DNA of 64,000 nucleotides, taken from Pseudomonas taiwanensis DSM 21245. Its GTDB lineage: Bacteria; Pseudomonadota; Gammaproteobacteria; Pseudomonadales; Pseudomonadaceae. Numbering within the stretch: the first letter of the stretch is position 1; the number at the start of each line of letters is the position of its first letter. The DNA is taken from the NCBI RefSeq assembly GCF_000425785.1, contig NZ_AUEC01000010.1, positions 124,001-188,000 of the forward strand. Reading direction: 5' to 3'. Below the pieces are notes generated by a model. That model did no database searches. It saw nothing but the letters and a program-made list of their open reading frames with translations, and was not told where the DNA came from. The translations under genes and the position numbers were made by a program. This document shows, piece by piece, positions 10,754-24,759 of the stretch.

Positions 10754-11400
10754 GTTCCCTGGTCACCCCACAACACGCAGAAGAGTTGTCCACAGGTGCG
10801 CGCCAGCTCGGCGTCGAGCTGAGCGCCGAGCAGCAGGAAAAGCTGCTGGGCTACCTGGCCCTGTTGATCAAGTGGAACAAAGCCTACAACCTGACCGCCG
10901 TGCGTGACCCGGACGAGATGGTTTCGCGCCATCTGCTCGACAGCCTTAGCGTCATGCCGTTTATCCACAGCGACCGCGAACATTGGCTGGATGTCGGGAG
11001 CGGTGGTGGCATGCCTGGCATTCCCTTGGCTATTCTGCACCCGAGCAAGAACGTGACGGTGCTGGACGCCAACGGCAAGAAGACGCGCTTCCTGACCCAG
11101 GTAAAAATGGAACTGAAATTGGACAACCTCACGGTTATCCACAGCCGGGTCGAAGCCTTCCAACCGCCGCACCCGTTCAGCGGAATCATCTCCCGCGCCT
11201 TCAGCAGCATGGAGAACTTCACCAACTGGACCCGCCATTTGGGCGACACCGGGACGCAATGGCTTGCAATGAAGGGGCTGCATCCTGCCGATGAACTGGT
11301 AGCATTGCCCGCAGACTTCACAGTGGAAAGCGAGCAGGCCCTGACCGTTCCGGGTTGCCAGGGCCAGCGCCATCTGCTGATACTGCGCCGCAAGGCATGA
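10750..11400 (+). CDS. rsmG: 16S rRNA (guanine-527-N7) methyltransferase RsmG (GidB)
   Basis: RsmG is the SAM-dependent enzyme that methylates G527 of 16S rRNA. It has 216 residues from an unusual TTG start at 10750 that overlaps the mnmG stop by 4 bases. The methyltransferase core shows the SAM motif [16 protein letters not shown], and the upstream [26 protein letters not shown] block is the family signature. Two perfect DnaA boxes lie inside the coding sequence (10961-10969 and 11135-11143). Confidence 0.96.
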   Translation: MSSLVTPQHAEELSTGARQLGVELSAEQQEKLLGYLALLIKWNKAYNLTAVRDPDEMVSRHLLDSLSVMPFIHSDREHWLDVGSGGGMPGIPLAILHPSKNVTVLDANGKKTRFLTQVKMELKLDNLTVIHSRVEAFQPPHPFSGIISRAFSSMENFTNWTRHLGDTGTQWLAMKGLHPADELVALPADFTVESEQALTVPGCQGQRHLLILRRKA

Positions 11401-11418
11401 CTGGGAACACACGCAACA

Positions 11419-12210
11419 ATGGCTAAGGTATTCGCAATCGCGAACCAGAAAGGGGGTGTGGGTAAAACCACCACCTGTATCAATCTTGCAGCATCGCTGG
11501 CTGCGACCAAGCGTCGTGTGCTGCTGATCGACCTCGATCCGCAGGGCAACGCCACCATGGGCAGCGGTGTGGACAAACATGAACTCGAGCACTCGGTCTA
11601 TGACCTGCTGATCGGGGAATGCGACCTTGCCCAGGCCATGCACTACTCCGAGCACGGCGGCTTCCAGCTGCTGCCGGCCAACCGCGACCTGACCGCCGCG
11701 GAAGTGGTGCTGCTGGAGATGCAGGTCAAGGAGAGCCGCCTGCGCAACGCCTTGGCGCCGATCCGCGACAACTACGATTACATTCTCATCGACTGCCCAC
11801 CGTCGCTGTCGATGCTGACGCTCAATGCCCTGGTCGCCTCCGATGGCGTGATTATCCCGATGCAGTGCGAGTACTACGCACTGGAAGGCCTCAGTGACCT
11901 TGTGGATAACATCAAGCGCATTGCCGCTCGTCTGAACCCGGCGCTGAAGATCGAAGGCCTGCTGCGAACCATGTACGACCCGCGACTGAGCCTGAACAAC
12001 GATGTTTCGGCGCAGCTCAAGGAGCATTTCGGCGAGCAGCTCTACGACACGGTCATTCCACGCAACATCCGCCTGGCTGAAGCACCGAGCTTCGGCATGC
12101 CCGCGTTGGCTTACGACAAGCAATCGCGCGGCGCACTTGCCTACCTGGCCCTGGCCGGGGAACTGGTGCGCCGTCAACGCCGTCAATCACGCACTGCACA
12201 AACAACTTAA
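11419..12210 (+). CDS. parA: Chromosome partitioning ATPase ParA
   Basis: ParA is a Walker-type ATPase that moves ParB-parS complexes and so segregates the origin region. It has 263 residues. The deviant Walker A KGGVGKTT is at 11-18, followed by LLIDLDPQGNATMGSG and the Walker B-like YILIDCPPSLSMLT. It lacks the N-terminal helix-turn-helix of plasmid ParA proteins, typical of the chromosomal Soj type. It lies 18 bases after rsmG and 9 bases before parB. Confidence 0.97.
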   Translation: MAKVFAIANQKGGVGKTTTCINLAASLAATKRRVLLIDLDPQGNATMGSGVDKHELEHSVYDLLIGECDLAQAMHYSEHGGFQLLPANRDLTAAEVVLLEMQVKESRLRNALAPIRDNYDYILIDCPPSLSMLTLNALVASDGVIIPMQCEYYALEGLSDLVDNIKRIAARLNPALKIEGLLRTMYDPRLSLNNDVSAQLKEHFGEQLYDTVIPRNIRLAEAPSFGMPALAYDKQSRGALAYLALAGELVRRQRRQSRTAQTT

Positions 12211-12219
12211 GGAATCCGC

Positions 12220-13092
12220 ATGGCCGTTAAGAAACGGGGTCTCGGACGTGGGTTGGATGCACTGCTAAGTGGTCCTTCCGTCAGCGCGCTCGAAGCGCAG
12301 GCTGTCAAGATCGACCAGAAAGAACTGCAACACCTGCCAGTCGAGCTGATCCAGCGTGGCAAGTACCAGCCGCGCCGCGACATGGATCCGGAGGCGCTCG
12401 AAGAACTGGCGCACTCGATTCGCACTCATGGCGTCATGCAGCCGATCGTGGTTCGCCCGATCGACGGCAGCCGCTATGAAATCATCGCCGGTGAGCGCCG
12501 CTGGCGCGCCACCCAACAGGCCGGCCTGGACACCATCCCGGCGATGGTCCGCGAAGTGCCCGACGAAGCCGCCATCGCCATGGCGCTGATCGAGAACATC
12601 CAGCGTGAAGATCTCAACCCACTGGAAGAGGCCCTTGCCCTGCAGCGCTTGCAGCAGGAGTTCGAACTGACCCAGCAGCAGGTGGCCGACGCCGTGGGCA
12701 AGTCGCGGGTGACCGTGGCCAACCTGCTGCGCCTGATCTCGCTGCCGGAAGTCATCAAGACCATGCTCGCCCACGGCGACCTGGAGATGGGCCACGCCCG
12801 AGCTTTGCTCGGCCTGGAGGAAGATCGCCAGGAAGAGGGGGCGCGTCATGTTGTCGCACGTGGACTGACCGTGCGCCAAACTGAGGCACTGGTACGCCAG
12901 TGGCTCAATGGCAAACCTGAGCCGGTCGAACCGAGCAAACCTGATCCGGACATCGAGCGCCTTGAACAGCGGCTGGCAGAGCGCCTGGGCTCCCCGGTGC
13001 AGATCCGCCACGGCAACAAGGGCAAAGGCCAGTTGGTTATTCGTTATAACTCGCTTGACGAGTTGCAAGGCGTGCTTGCTCACATCCGCTGA
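12220..13092 (+). CDS. parB: Chromosome partitioning protein ParB
   Basis: ParB is a CTP-dependent clamp that binds parS and spreads on DNA. It has 290 residues. The N-terminus MAVKKRGLGRGLDALL resembles the ParA-stimulating peptide, the CTPase motif GERRWRA is present, and the helix-turn-helix QQVADAVGKSRVTVANLLRLISLP supplies parS specificity. The C-terminal dimer domain ends at LAHIR. parS-like sites occur at 608-623 and 38975-38990 in this window. Confidence 0.97.
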   Translation: MAVKKRGLGRGLDALLSGPSVSALEAQAVKIDQKELQHLPVELIQRGKYQPRRDMDPEALEELAHSIRTHGVMQPIVVRPIDGSRYEIIAGERRWRATQQAGLDTIPAMVREVPDEAAIAMALIENIQREDLNPLEEALALQRLQQEFELTQQQVADAVGKSRVTVANLLRLISLPEVIKTMLAHGDLEMGHARALLGLEEDRQEEGARHVVARGLTVRQTEALVRQWLNGKPEPVEPSKPDPDIERLEQRLAERLGSPVQIRHGNKGKGQLVIRYNSLDELQGVLAHIR

Positions 13093-13137
13093 AACAATTC
13101 CCGTTGTAGCGCGCAGTCGGAAATCACTACCGAAGAG

Positions 13138-13166
13138 TTGAATAGGGGTTAATCCACCCCTATACT
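13138..13166 (+). promoter_or_regulatory. Promoter of the ATP synthase operon with palindrome in the spacer
   Basis: The -35 TTGAAT (13138-13143) and -10 TATACT (13161-13166) are separated by 17 bases. The spacer and its edges form a perfect inverted repeat, ATAGGGGT (13142-13149) and ACCCCTAT (13156-13163), around TAATCC. A factor bound there would sit between the promoter elements. The start of atpI is about 75 bases downstream. Confidence 0.75.
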
Positions 13167-13241
13167 CTGCGCGCATTTTGTCGGCACAAATTATGCCAAG
13201 TCATTGCTGACTTGTTGGTCGACTTCCGAGGAGCAGTTCTG

Positions 13242-14535
<1,294 letters not shown>

Positions 14536-14555
14536 GACCGCCTGGCGTGTCTGAT

Positions 14556-14585
14556 AGCCTTCCCCGCTCGTTTGGGGGGAGGGCT
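14556..14585 (+). other. Hairpin in the atpB-atpE intercistronic region
   Basis: AGCCTTCCCC at 14556-14565 can pair, with G-U pairs, with GGGGGGAGGGCT at 14574-14585. No T run follows, so this is more likely an mRNA-stabilising or processing structure than a terminator. It lies in the 143-base gap before atpE, the subunit needed in about ten copies. Confidence 0.45.
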
Positions 14586-14663
14586 CTAAAAGTCCGCAAG
14601 GGCAGCTGTACCAAACGATTTGTTTTACTGCTTCAAACTAAAAACCTAACCAATACGACGTAA

Positions 14664-14936
<273 letters not shown>

Positions 14937-14993
14937 TCACTCGTTCCCACGAGTTGATTGGTGTGATGGACAAAGACCGAGCGAGGTGTTGGC

Positions 14994-15464
14994 GTGAACA
15001 TTAATGCAACCCTGATTGGCCAATCCGTTGCTTTTCTGATTTTTGTACTCTTCTGCATGAAGTACGTATGGCCTCCGGTCATCACTGCCCTGCAAGAGCG
15101 CCAAAAGAAGATTGCCGACGGCTTGGACGCTGCCAACCGCGCAGCTCGCGACCTGGAGCTGGCCCAAGAGAAAGCGGGTCAGCAACTGCGTGAAGCGAAG
15201 GCACAGGCAGCTGAAATCATTGAGCAAAGCAAGAAACGCGCTGCTCAGCTTGTCGAGGAAGCCCGTGAACAGGCTCGCGTCGAAGCTGACCGTGTGAAGG
15301 CTCAGGCTCAAGCCGAGATCGAACAGGAACTGAACAGCGTCAAAGACGCCCTGCGTGCCCAAGTGGGTGCCCTGGCTGTCGGCGGTGCTGAAAAGATCCT
15401 TGGCGCCACAATCGATCAAAACGCGCATGCAGAGCTGGTTAACAAACTGGCCGCTGAAATTTAA
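14994..15464 (+). CDS. atpF: ATP synthase Fo subunit b
   Basis: Subunit b is the peripheral stalk that holds F1 to Fo. It has 156 residues from GTG at 14994: a single N-terminal membrane helix ([19 protein letters not shown]) followed by a long Ala/Glu/Lys/Gln-rich coiled coil. GTG is the only sensible start and follows a GCGAGG ribosome site. It lies between atpE and atpH in standard order. Confidence 0.97.
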   Translation: MNINATLIGQSVAFLIFVLFCMKYVWPPVITALQERQKKIADGLDAANRAARDLELAQEKAGQQLREAKAQAAEIIEQSKKRAAQLVEEAREQARVEADRVKAQAQAEIEQELNSVKDALRAQVGALAVGGAEKILGATIDQNAHAELVNKLAAEI

Positions 15465-15476
15465 GCGAGGGCGATC

Positions 15477-16013
15477 ATGGCAGAACTGACCACGTTGGCC
15501 CGACCTTACGCTAAGGCTGCCTTTGAGCATGCCCAGGCCCATCAGCAACTGGCCAATTGGTCAGCCATGCTCGGCCTGGCTGCTGCGGTGTCGGAAGACG
15601 ACACCATGCAGCGCCTGCTCAAGGCCCCGCGACTGACAAGCGCAGAAAAGGCCGCCGCATTCATTGAAGTGTGCGGTGACAAGTTCGATGCACAGGCACA
15701 GAATTTCATTCATGTTGCCGCGGAAAACGACCGTCTCCTGCTTCTGCCGGAGATTTCCGCTCTGTTCGACCTGTACAAGGCCGAGCAAGAGAAATCCGTG
15801 GACGTGGAAGTCACCAGTGCTTTTGCGTTGAACCAAGAACAGCAAGACAAACTCGCCAAGGTTCTCAGTGCACGGCTCAGCCGGGAAGTGCGCCTGCACG
15901 CGTCGGAGGATGCCAGCCTGATCGGCGGCGTCGTCATCCGCGCCGGCGACCTGGTAATCGATGGCTCGGTTCGCGGCAAGATCGCGAAACTGGCCGAAGC
16001 ATTGAAATCTTGA
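15477..16013 (+). CDS. atpH: ATP synthase F1 subunit delta
   Basis: Delta links the peripheral stalk to the top of F1. It has 178 residues: an N-terminal helical bundle beginning [20 protein letters not shown] and a C-terminal domain with [23 protein letters not shown], the family signature. The long minus-strand ORF opposite this gene and atpA/atpG is a shadow. Confidence 0.97.
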   Translation: MAELTTLARPYAKAAFEHAQAHQQLANWSAMLGLAAAVSEDDTMQRLLKAPRLTSAEKAAAFIEVCGDKFDAQAQNFIHVAAENDRLLLLPEISALFDLYKAEQEKSVDVEVTSAFALNQEQQDKLAKVLSARLSREVRLHASEDASLIGGVVIRAGDLVIDGSVRGKIAKLAEALKS

Positions 16014-16034
16014 GTTTGAAGGGGCAGCAGAGCA

Positions 16035-17579
16035 ATGCAGCAACTCAATCCTTCCGAAATTAGTGAAATCATCAAGGGTCGCATCGAGAAACTCGATGTC
16101 GGCTCCCAAGCCCGCAACGAAGGTACCGTCGTATCCGTTTCTGACGGTATCGTACGGATCCACGGTCTGGCCGACGCTATGTACGGCGAAATGATCGAGT
16201 TCCCGGGCGGCGTATACGGTATGGCACTGAACCTGGAGCAAGACTCCGTAGGTGCAGTGGTACTGGGTGCGTACACCTCCCTCGCCGAGGGCATGAGCGC
16301 CAAGTGCACCGGTCGCATCCTGGAAGTTCCAGTCGGCAAAGGCCTGCTGGGCCGCGTCGTCGACGCGCTGGGTAACCCGATCGATGGCAAAGGTCCTCTG
16401 ACCACTACCGAAACCGACGCAGTCGAAAAGGTTGCGCCGGGCGTTATCTGGCGTAAATCGGTAGACCAGCCTGTACAGACTGGCTACAAGTCGGTCGACG
16501 CCATGATCCCGGTTGGCCGTGGCCAGCGCGAGCTGATCATCGGTGACCGTCAGATCGGTAAGACCGCCATGGCGGTCGACGCGATCATCAACCAGAAGAA
16601 CAGCGGTATCTTCTGCGTCTACGTCGCCGTTGGTCAGAAGCAGTCGACCATCGCCAACGTCGTTCGCAAGCTGGAAGAAGCCGGCGCCCTGGCCAACACC
16701 ATCGTCGTTGCCGCCAGCGCCTCGGAATCCGCCGCACTGCAGTTCCTGGCACCTTACGCCGGCTGCACCATGGGCGAATACTTCCGTGACCGCGGTGAAG
16801 ACGCGCTGATCGTTTACGATGACCTGTCCAAGCAGGCCGTTGCCTACCGTCAGATCTCCCTGCTGCTGCGCCGTCCGCCAGGACGTGAAGCGTACCCAGG
16901 CGACGTGTTCTATCTCCACTCCCGTCTGCTGGAGCGTGCATCGCGCGTTTCGGAAGAGTACGTCGAGAAGTTCACCAACGGTGCTGTGACTGGCAAAACC
17001 GGTTCCCTGACCGCTCTGCCGATCATTGAAACCCAGGCTGGCGACGTTTCCGCGTTCGTTCCGACCAACGTGATTTCCATCACCGACGGTCAGATCTTCC
17101 TGGAATCGGCCATGTTCAACTCGGGCATCCGTCCCGCAGTTAACGCCGGTGTTTCGGTATCCCGTGTAGGTGGTGCCGCTCAGACCAAGATCATCAAGAA
17201 GCTGTCCGGTGGTATCCGTACCGCTCTGGCTCAGTACCGTGAACTGGCTGCATTCGCCCAGTTCGCTTCCGATCTGGACGAAGCGACCCGCAAGCAGCTG
17301 GAGCATGGTCAGCGCGTCACCGAGCTGATGAAGCAGAAGCAGTACGCGCCGATGTCCATCGCGGACATGGCTCTGTCGCTGTACGCCGCTGAGCGTGGTT
17401 TCCTGACTGACGTAGAAGTCTCCAAGGTCGGCAGCTTCGAGCAAGCGCTGATTGCCTACTTCAACCGTGATCACGCCGATCTGATGGCGAAGATCAACGT
17501 GAAGGGTGACTTCAACGACGAAATCGACGCTGGCATGAAAGCTGGTATCGAGAAGTTCAAGGCCACCCAGACCTGGTAA
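16035..17579 (+). CDS. atpA: ATP synthase F1 subunit alpha
   Basis: Alpha is the non-catalytic nucleotide-binding subunit of the F1 hexamer. It has 514 residues. The N-terminal beta barrel includes [19 protein letters not shown]; Walker A GDRQIGKT is at 170-177. The central region reads [47 protein letters not shown], and the C-terminal helical domain completes the protein. Confidence 0.98.
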   Translation: MQQLNPSEISEIIKGRIEKLDVGSQARNEGTVVSVSDGIVRIHGLADAMYGEMIEFPGGVYGMALNLEQDSVGAVVLGAYTSLAEGMSAKCTGRILEVPVGKGLLGRVVDALGNPIDGKGPLTTTETDAVEKVAPGVIWRKSVDQPVQTGYKSVDAMIPVGRGQRELIIGDRQIGKTAMAVDAIINQKNSGIFCVYVAVGQKQSTIANVVRKLEEAGALANTIVVAASASESAALQFLAPYAGCTMGEYFRDRGEDALIVYDDLSKQAVAYRQISLLLRRPPGREAYPGDVFYLHSRLLERASRVSEEYVEKFTNGAVTGKTGSLTALPIIETQAGDVSAFVPTNVISITDGQIFLESAMFNSGIRPAVNAGVSVSRVGGAAQTKIIKKLSGGIRTALAQYRELAAFAQFASDLDEATRKQLEHGQRVTELMKQKQYAPMSIADMALSLYAAERGFLTDVEVSKVGSFEQALIAYFNRDHADLMAKINVKGDFNDEIDAGMKAGIEKFKATQTW

Positions 17580-17584
17580 GCCGC

Positions 17585-17606
17585 AGCGGGGGCTGTAGCC
17601 CCCGCT
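17585..17606 (+). other. Intercistronic hairpin between atpA and atpG
   Basis: A perfect stem, AGCGGGGGCT-gt-AGCCCCCGCT, lies five bases after the atpA stop, with no T tract. It probably shapes mRNA stability or processing inside the operon rather than ending transcription. Confidence 0.55.
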
Positions 17607-17627
17607 TGCTAACCTGATAGGTGATAC

Positions 17628-18488
17628 ATGGCAGGCGCAAAAGAGATTCGCAGTAAGATTGCGAGCATCAAAAGCACGCAAAAAATTACCAGCGCCATGG
17701 AGAAAGTGGCGGTCAGCAAAATGCGCAAGGCACAACTGCGCATGGCTGCTAGCCGTCCTTACGCGGAGCGTATCCGCCAGGTGATCGGTCATCTGGCCAA
17801 CGCCAACCCGGAATATCGCCACCCGTTCATGATCGAGCGCCCCGTAAAGCGCGCCGGTTATATCGTGGTGAGCAGTGACCGTGGTCTGTGCGGTGGCTTG
17901 AACACCAACCTGTTCAAGGCCCTGGTCAAGGACATGAACGAAAACCGCGAACAGGGCGTTGAAATCGACCTGTGCGTGATTGGTAGCAAGGGTGCGACTT
18001 TCTTCCGCATCTTTGGTGGCAATGTCGTAGCTGCGATCAGCCACTTGGGCGAAGAGCCATCGATCAACGACCTGATCGGCTCCGTCAAAGTGATGCTGGA
18101 CGCCTACCTGGACGGCCGTATCGATCGCCTCTCGGTGGTTTCGAACAAGTTCATCAACACCATGACCCAAAAACCGACGGTCGAGCAATTGGTACCGTTG
18201 GTGGCAACCCCGGATCAGGATCTCAAGCATCACTGGGACTACCTGTACGAACCCGACGCAAAAGAGCTGCTGGACGGCTTGATGGTGCGTTACGTGGAGT
18301 CGCAGGTGTACCAGGCGGTGGTCGAGAACAACGCTGCTGAACAAGCGGCCCGGATGATCGCCATGAAGAACGCCACAGACAACGCCGGTGACCTGATCAG
18401 CGAACTCCAGCTGATCTACAACAAGGCGCGTCAGGCTGCGATCACCCAGGAGATCTCGGAAATCGTCGGCGGCGCTGCCGCGGTTTAA
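17628..18488 (+). CDS. atpG: ATP synthase F1 subunit gamma
   Basis: Gamma is the central rotor shaft of F1. It has 286 residues. The N-terminal helix begins [36 protein letters not shown], and the C-terminal signature is [43 protein letters not shown]. The middle contains the Rossmann-like region with [11 protein letters not shown]. The gene begins 48 bases after atpA, downstream of a hairpin. Confidence 0.98.
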   Translation: MAGAKEIRSKIASIKSTQKITSAMEKVAVSKMRKAQLRMAASRPYAERIRQVIGHLANANPEYRHPFMIERPVKRAGYIVVSSDRGLCGGLNTNLFKALVKDMNENREQGVEIDLCVIGSKGATFFRIFGGNVVAAISHLGEEPSINDLIGSVKVMLDAYLDGRIDRLSVVSNKFINTMTQKPTVEQLVPLVATPDQDLKHHWDYLYEPDAKELLDGLMVRYVESQVYQAVVENNAAEQAARMIAMKNATDNAGDLISELQLIYNKARQAAITQEISEIVGGAAAV

Positions 18489-19892
<1,404 letters not shown>

Positions 19893-19897
19893 TCCCG

Positions 19898-19915
19898 GCG
19901 CCCCGCAAGGGGCGC
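19898..19915 (+). other. Intercistronic hairpin between atpD and atpC
   Basis: A perfect stem, GCGCCCC-gcaa-GGGGCGC, lies 5 bases after atpD with no T run. Like the atpA-atpG hairpin, it likely modulates mRNA stability within the operon. Confidence 0.5.
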
Positions 19916-19936
19916 TAATCAGGTTGAGGCAAGCAG

Positions 19937-20362
19937 ATGGCTATGACAGTCCATTGCGATATCGTCAGCGCGGAAGGAGAAATCTTCTCCGGTCTGGTCG
20001 AGATGGTAGTAGCGCACGGCAACCTGGGCGATCTGGGTATCGCTCCAGGCCACGCACCGCTGATCACCAATCTCAAGCCAGGTCCGATCACGCTGACCAA
20101 GCAGGGTGGCGAGCGCGAGGTGTTCTACATCTCCGGTGGCTTCCTCGAAGTGCAGCCGAACATGGTCAAGGTACTCGCCGACACCGTGCAACGTGCCGCC
20201 GACCTGGACGAAGCCTCCGCTCAGGATGCCGTCAAGGCAGCTGAGAAGGCCCTGCATGAGAAAGGCGCGGATTTCGACTACAGTGCCGCATCCGCACGTC
20301 TGGCCGAGGCCGCAGCTCAGCTGCGCACCGTCCAGCAGATCCGCAAGAAGTTCGGCGGCTAA
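19937..20362 (+). CDS. atpC: ATP synthase F1 subunit epsilon
   Basis: Epsilon is the small rotor subunit that couples gamma to the c-ring and inhibits ATP hydrolysis. It has 141 residues starting [19 protein letters not shown]. The N-terminal beta sandwich includes [17 protein letters not shown] and [12 protein letters not shown], and a helical C-terminal hairpin follows. It is the last gene of the operon. Confidence 0.97.
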   Translation: MAMTVHCDIVSAEGEIFSGLVEMVVAHGNLGDLGIAPGHAPLITNLKPGPITLTKQGGEREVFYISGGFLEVQPNMVKVLADTVQRAADLDEASAQDAVKAAEKALHEKGADFDYSAASARLAEAAAQLRTVQQIRKKFGG

Positions 20363-20387
20363 TACCGCTGGGTTCATGCAGATTGAG

Positions 20388-20422
20388 AAAAAGGGTAGCC
20401 ATCGGCTACCCTTTTTCTTTTT
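20388..20422 (+). terminator. Rho-independent terminator of the atp operon
   Basis: A stem AAAAAGGGTAGCC-atc-GGCTACCCTTTTT is followed by more T residues, 25 bases after the atpC stop. Confidence 0.92.
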
Positions 20423-20475
20423 TCACCCCTCAATACCGGTCATGCCACTGACCGCCCAGGATTGGTAGCCAGTCA

Positions 20476-21843
<1,368 letters not shown>

Positions 21844-21864
21844 TTATCCACAGCCGTTGGATCG

Positions 21865-21899
21865 AAAGCCGACTTATGTGAATAAGTCGGCTTTTTTTT
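21865..21899 (+). terminator. Rho-independent terminator after glmU
   Basis: A stem AAAGCCGACTTAT-gtga-ATAAGTCGGCTTT is followed by a T run. A perfect DnaA box (21844-21852) lies between the stop codon and this stem, and another follows at 21937-21945. Confidence 0.92.
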
Positions 21900-22010
21900 G
21901 GGGCTCCGTCAACGCCGGCAAGTCAGCGCTTACTCGTTATCCACAGAGCGCTTTTCCGATAACGGGCCTTGACGAACGAATGTTCTTAGGTTTTGATTGC
22001 AACCATTATC

Positions 22011-22023
22011 TTTCGAATCGAAA
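22011..22023. promoter_or_regulatory. Candidate GlmR operator before glmR
   Basis: The perfect palindrome TTTCGAATCGAAA lies 11 bases before the glmR start codon. DeoR-family regulators commonly bind TTTCG-containing repeats, so autoregulation by GlmR is a reasonable inference. No experiment supports it here. Confidence 0.5.
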
Positions 22024-22034
22024 CTTAAGCGCCC

Positions 22035-22811
22035 ATGTCGAAACGAAATACCCCTCAACGCCGTCACAACATCCTGGCCTTGCTCAGCGAGCAGGGTGAG
22101 GTCAGCGTTGATGCCTTGGCAAAGCGCTTCGAAACGTCGGAAGTGACCATTCGCAAAGACCTTGCCGCGCTGGAGGCCAATGGGCTGTTGCTGCGCCGTT
22201 ATGGGGGGGCGGTGCCAGTGCCGCAGGAAATGCTGGGCGAGTCCGTGCAGCCGGTTTCTGCCTACAAGAAAGCCATTGCCCGCGCCGCCGTAGGTCGTAT
22301 CCGTGAGCACGCGCGCATCATCATCGACAGCGGCAGCACCACCGCAGCCATGATCCCCGAGCTTGGTCGACAACCCGGTCTGGTGGTGATGACCAACTCG
22401 CTCAATGTGGCCCGCGCCATCAGCGAATTGGAACACGAGCCGGTGCTGTTGATGACCGGTGGTACCTGGGACCCACATTCCGAGTCGTTCCAGGGCCAGG
22501 TCGCCGAGCAGGTACTACGCTCTTACGATTTCGACCAGCTGTTCATCGGCGCTGATGGCATCGACCTCAATCGTGGGACCACAACGTTCAACGAGTTGCT
22601 GGGCCTTAGCCGAGTGATGGCCGAAGTGGCCCGGGAAGTGATCGTCATGGTCGAGTCGGACAAGGTCGGGCGCAAGATCCCCAACCTTGAGCTGCCGTGG
22701 AGCAGCGTGACCACCCTTATTACAGATGAGCGCCTGCCCGCATCGGCACGCGAACAGATTCAAGCCCGCGGCATCAACCTGATCTGCGCCGCGATCAGCC
22801 AGGAGCAATAA
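22035..22811 (+). CDS. glmR: DeoR-family regulator GlmR (TnpR-like) upstream of glmS
   Basis: The 258 residues consist of an N-terminal DeoR helix-turn-helix ([51 protein letters not shown]) and a C-terminal sugar-phosphate sensing domain with [10 protein letters not shown] and LITDERLP. The stop is 2 bases from the glmS start, so the two are co-transcribed. In P. aeruginosa the protein at this position is called GlmR and influences amino-sugar metabolism; the ligand is probably a hexosamine phosphate (inference). A palindrome at 22011-22023 is the likely operator. Confidence 0.85.
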   Translation: MSKRNTPQRRHNILALLSEQGEVSVDALAKRFETSEVTIRKDLAALEANGLLLRRYGGAVPVPQEMLGESVQPVSAYKKAIARAAVGRIREHARIIIDSGSTTAAMIPELGRQPGLVVMTNSLNVARAISELEHEPVLLMTGGTWDPHSESFQGQVAEQVLRSYDFDQLFIGADGIDLNRGTTTFNELLGLSRVMAEVAREVIVMVESDKVGRKIPNLELPWSSVTTLITDERLPASAREQIQARGINLICAAISQEQ

Positions 22812-22813
22812 TC

Positions 22814-24649
22814 ATGTGTGGAATCGTCGGTGCCGTAGCCGAACGCAACATCACTGCCATCCTCATCGAGGGCCTGAAGCGCCTTGAGTACCGCGGGTAC
22901 GACAGTGCCGGCCTTGCTGTCTACACCCAACAGGGGCAGCTCGAACGCCGTCGCCGTATCGGTAAGGTGAGCGAGTTGCAGGCTGCCGTTGCAGCCGAGC
23001 CGCTGGTAGGCCAGTTGGGCATCGCTCACACCCGCTGGGCGACCCACGGCGCGCCAACCGAAGGCAATGCCCACCCGCACTTCTCCGGCAATGAGGTTGC
23101 CGTAGTGCACAACGGCATCATCGAGAACCACGAGGAGCTGCGCGAGGAGCTCAAGGGGCTGGGCTACCTGTTTGCGTCCCAGACCGATACCGAAGTCATC
23201 GTCCATCTGATCCACCACACCCTGAAGTCTACTCCGGACCTGGCCGACGCGCTGAAGACGGCGGTCAAGCGCCTGCAGGGTGCCTATGGTTTGGCGCTTG
23301 TCAGCGCGCATCAGCCTGATCGCCTGGTCGCGGCGCGCAGCGGTAGCCCGCTGGTGATTGGCCTGGGACATGGTGAGAACTTCCTCGCCTCCGACCAACT
23401 GGCCTTGCGCCAGGTCACCGACCGCTTCATGTACCTGGAGGAGGGGGACATCGCTGAAATCCGCCGCGACCAGGTACAGATCTGGGACCAGGCCGGTCAC
23501 CGGGTTCAGCGTGAGACCGTGCAGTACCACGAAGGTGCGGAAGCTGCGGACAAGGGCACGTACCGTCACTTCATGCTCAAGGAAATCCACGAGCAGCCGA
23601 CCGTCGTTCAGCGCACCCTCGAAGGTCGCCTGGGCAAGGATCATGTCATGGTCCAGGCCTTCGGCCCGCAGGCTGCCGAGCTGTTCGCCAAGGTGCGCAA
23701 TGTGCAGATCGTTGCCTGCGGCACCAGCTACCATGCCGGTATGGTTGCCCGTTACTGGCTCGAGAGCCTGGCCGGTATTCCGTGCCAGGTGGAAGTGGCC
23801 AGCGAGTTCCGCTACCGCAAAGTGGTGGTTCAGCCGGATACGCTGTTCGTTTCTATCTCCCAGTCTGGCGAAACCGCAGACACCTTGGCCGCGCTGCGCA
23901 ATGCCAAGGAGCTTGGCTTCCTCGGTAGCCTGGCGATCTGCAACGTCGGCATCAGCTCCCTGGTGCGTGAATCCGACCTGACCCTGCTGACCCTCGCAGG
24001 TCCAGAGATTGGTGTGGCGTCGACCAAGGCCTTCACCACCCAGTTGGTATCGCTGATGCTGCTGACCCTGGCGCTTGGCCAGGTCCGCGGAACCCTCGAG
24101 GCCGGCATAGAAGCAGAGTTGGTCGAAGAGCTGCGCCGCTTGCCGGCACGCCTTGGTGAGGCACTGGCTATGGACGGTACCGTTGAGAAGATTGCCGAGT
24201 TGTTCGCTGACAAGCACCACACTCTGTTCCTGGGCCGCGGTGCCCAGTATCCGGTGGCAATGGAAGGTGCGCTCAAGCTCAAGGAGATTTCCTACATCCA
24301 TGCTGAAGCCTACCCTGCAGGTGAACTCAAGCATGGCCCGCTGGCGTTGGTAGACAGCGATATGCCTGTGGTGACTGTGGCGCCGAACAACGAGCTGCTG
24401 GAGAAGCTCAAGTCCAATCTGCAGGAAGTGCGTGCCCGTGGCGGCGAGCTGGTGGTATTTGCCGACGAGCAAGCCGGCATGAGCAACGGTGAAGGTACCC
24501 ACGTGATCAAGGTGCCGCACATCGCCGATGCCCTGGCACCGATTCTGTACACCATTCCGCTGCAACTGCTTTCGTACTATGTGGCAGTGCTGAAGGGGAC
24601 TGATGTGGACCAACCTCGTAACCTGGCTAAATCGGTTACTGTGGAATAA
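22814..24649 (+). CDS. glmS: Glutamine-fructose-6-phosphate aminotransferase (isomerizing) GlmS
   Basis: GlmS converts fructose-6-P and glutamine to glucosamine-6-P, the first step of UDP-GlcNAc synthesis. It has 611 residues. After the initiating Met, Cys2 of MCGIVGAV is the glutaminase nucleophile. The class-II glutaminase domain (to about 240) is followed by two SIS domains with [16 protein letters not shown] and [10 protein letters not shown]. The C-terminus [13 protein letters not shown] is the conserved TnsD recognition region of attTn7. glmU, glmR and glmS together cover the pathway in this locus. Confidence 0.98.
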   Translation: MCGIVGAVAERNITAILIEGLKRLEYRGYDSAGLAVYTQQGQLERRRRIGKVSELQAAVAAEPLVGQLGIAHTRWATHGAPTEGNAHPHFSGNEVAVVHNGIIENHEELREELKGLGYLFASQTDTEVIVHLIHHTLKSTPDLADALKTAVKRLQGAYGLALVSAHQPDRLVAARSGSPLVIGLGHGENFLASDQLALRQVTDRFMYLEEGDIAEIRRDQVQIWDQAGHRVQRETVQYHEGAEAADKGTYRHFMLKEIHEQPTVVQRTLEGRLGKDHVMVQAFGPQAAELFAKVRNVQIVACGTSYHAGMVARYWLESLAGIPCQVEVASEFRYRKVVVQPDTLFVSISQSGETADTLAALRNAKELGFLGSLAICNVGISSLVRESDLTLLTLAGPEIGVASTKAFTTQLVSLMLLTLALGQVRGTLEAGIEAELVEELRRLPARLGEALAMDGTVEKIAELFADKHHTLFLGRGAQYPVAMEGALKLKEISYIHAEAYPAGELKHGPLALVDSDMPVVTVAPNNELLEKLKSNLQEVRARGGELVVFADEQAGMSNGEGTHVIKVPHIADALAPILYTIPLQLLSYYVAVLKGTDVDQPRNLAKSVTVE

Positions 24650-24685
24650 GTCTCACCGTCCAGTGGATTGATTGATTCTTGAGAA
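24613..24685. other. attTn7 site downstream of glmS (unoccupied)
   Basis: The 3' end of glmS encodes the conserved TnsD target. Tn7 inserts about 25 bases past the stop, so the expected insertion point is close to 24674. No Tn7 ends or tns genes follow, so the site is empty. Just beyond, two imperfect 15-base copies (AATAAAAACTGTCGC at 24684-24698 and AATAAGGACTGTCGC at 24704-24718) repeat with a 20-base period. Confidence 0.8.
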
Positions 24686-24722
24686 TAAAAACTGTCGCTA
24701 GACAATAAGGACTGTCGCAGAG

Positions 24723-24747
24723 GAAGGGAGCCGTCCCGGCTCCCTTC
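24723..24747. terminator. Bidirectional terminator-like hairpin between glmS and the DoxX-like gene
   Basis: A perfect stem, GAAGGGAGCC-gtccc-GGCTCCCTTC, sits between convergent genes. It has no strong T run in either direction, so termination strength is uncertain. Confidence 0.65.
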
Positions 24748-24759
24748 GTCGGCTCAGGC

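Noticed and set aside
15561..18344. A 927-codon open frame on the minus strand opposite atpH, atpA and atpG
   Set aside because: It is antisense to three certain genes; the open frame results from GC-rich codon bias, and its sequence is rich in His/Gln/Val/Asp with no family-like pattern.
22760..24613. A 617-codon minus-strand frame opposite glmS
   Set aside because: Shadow of glmS, with low-complexity Leu/Gln/His-rich sequence.
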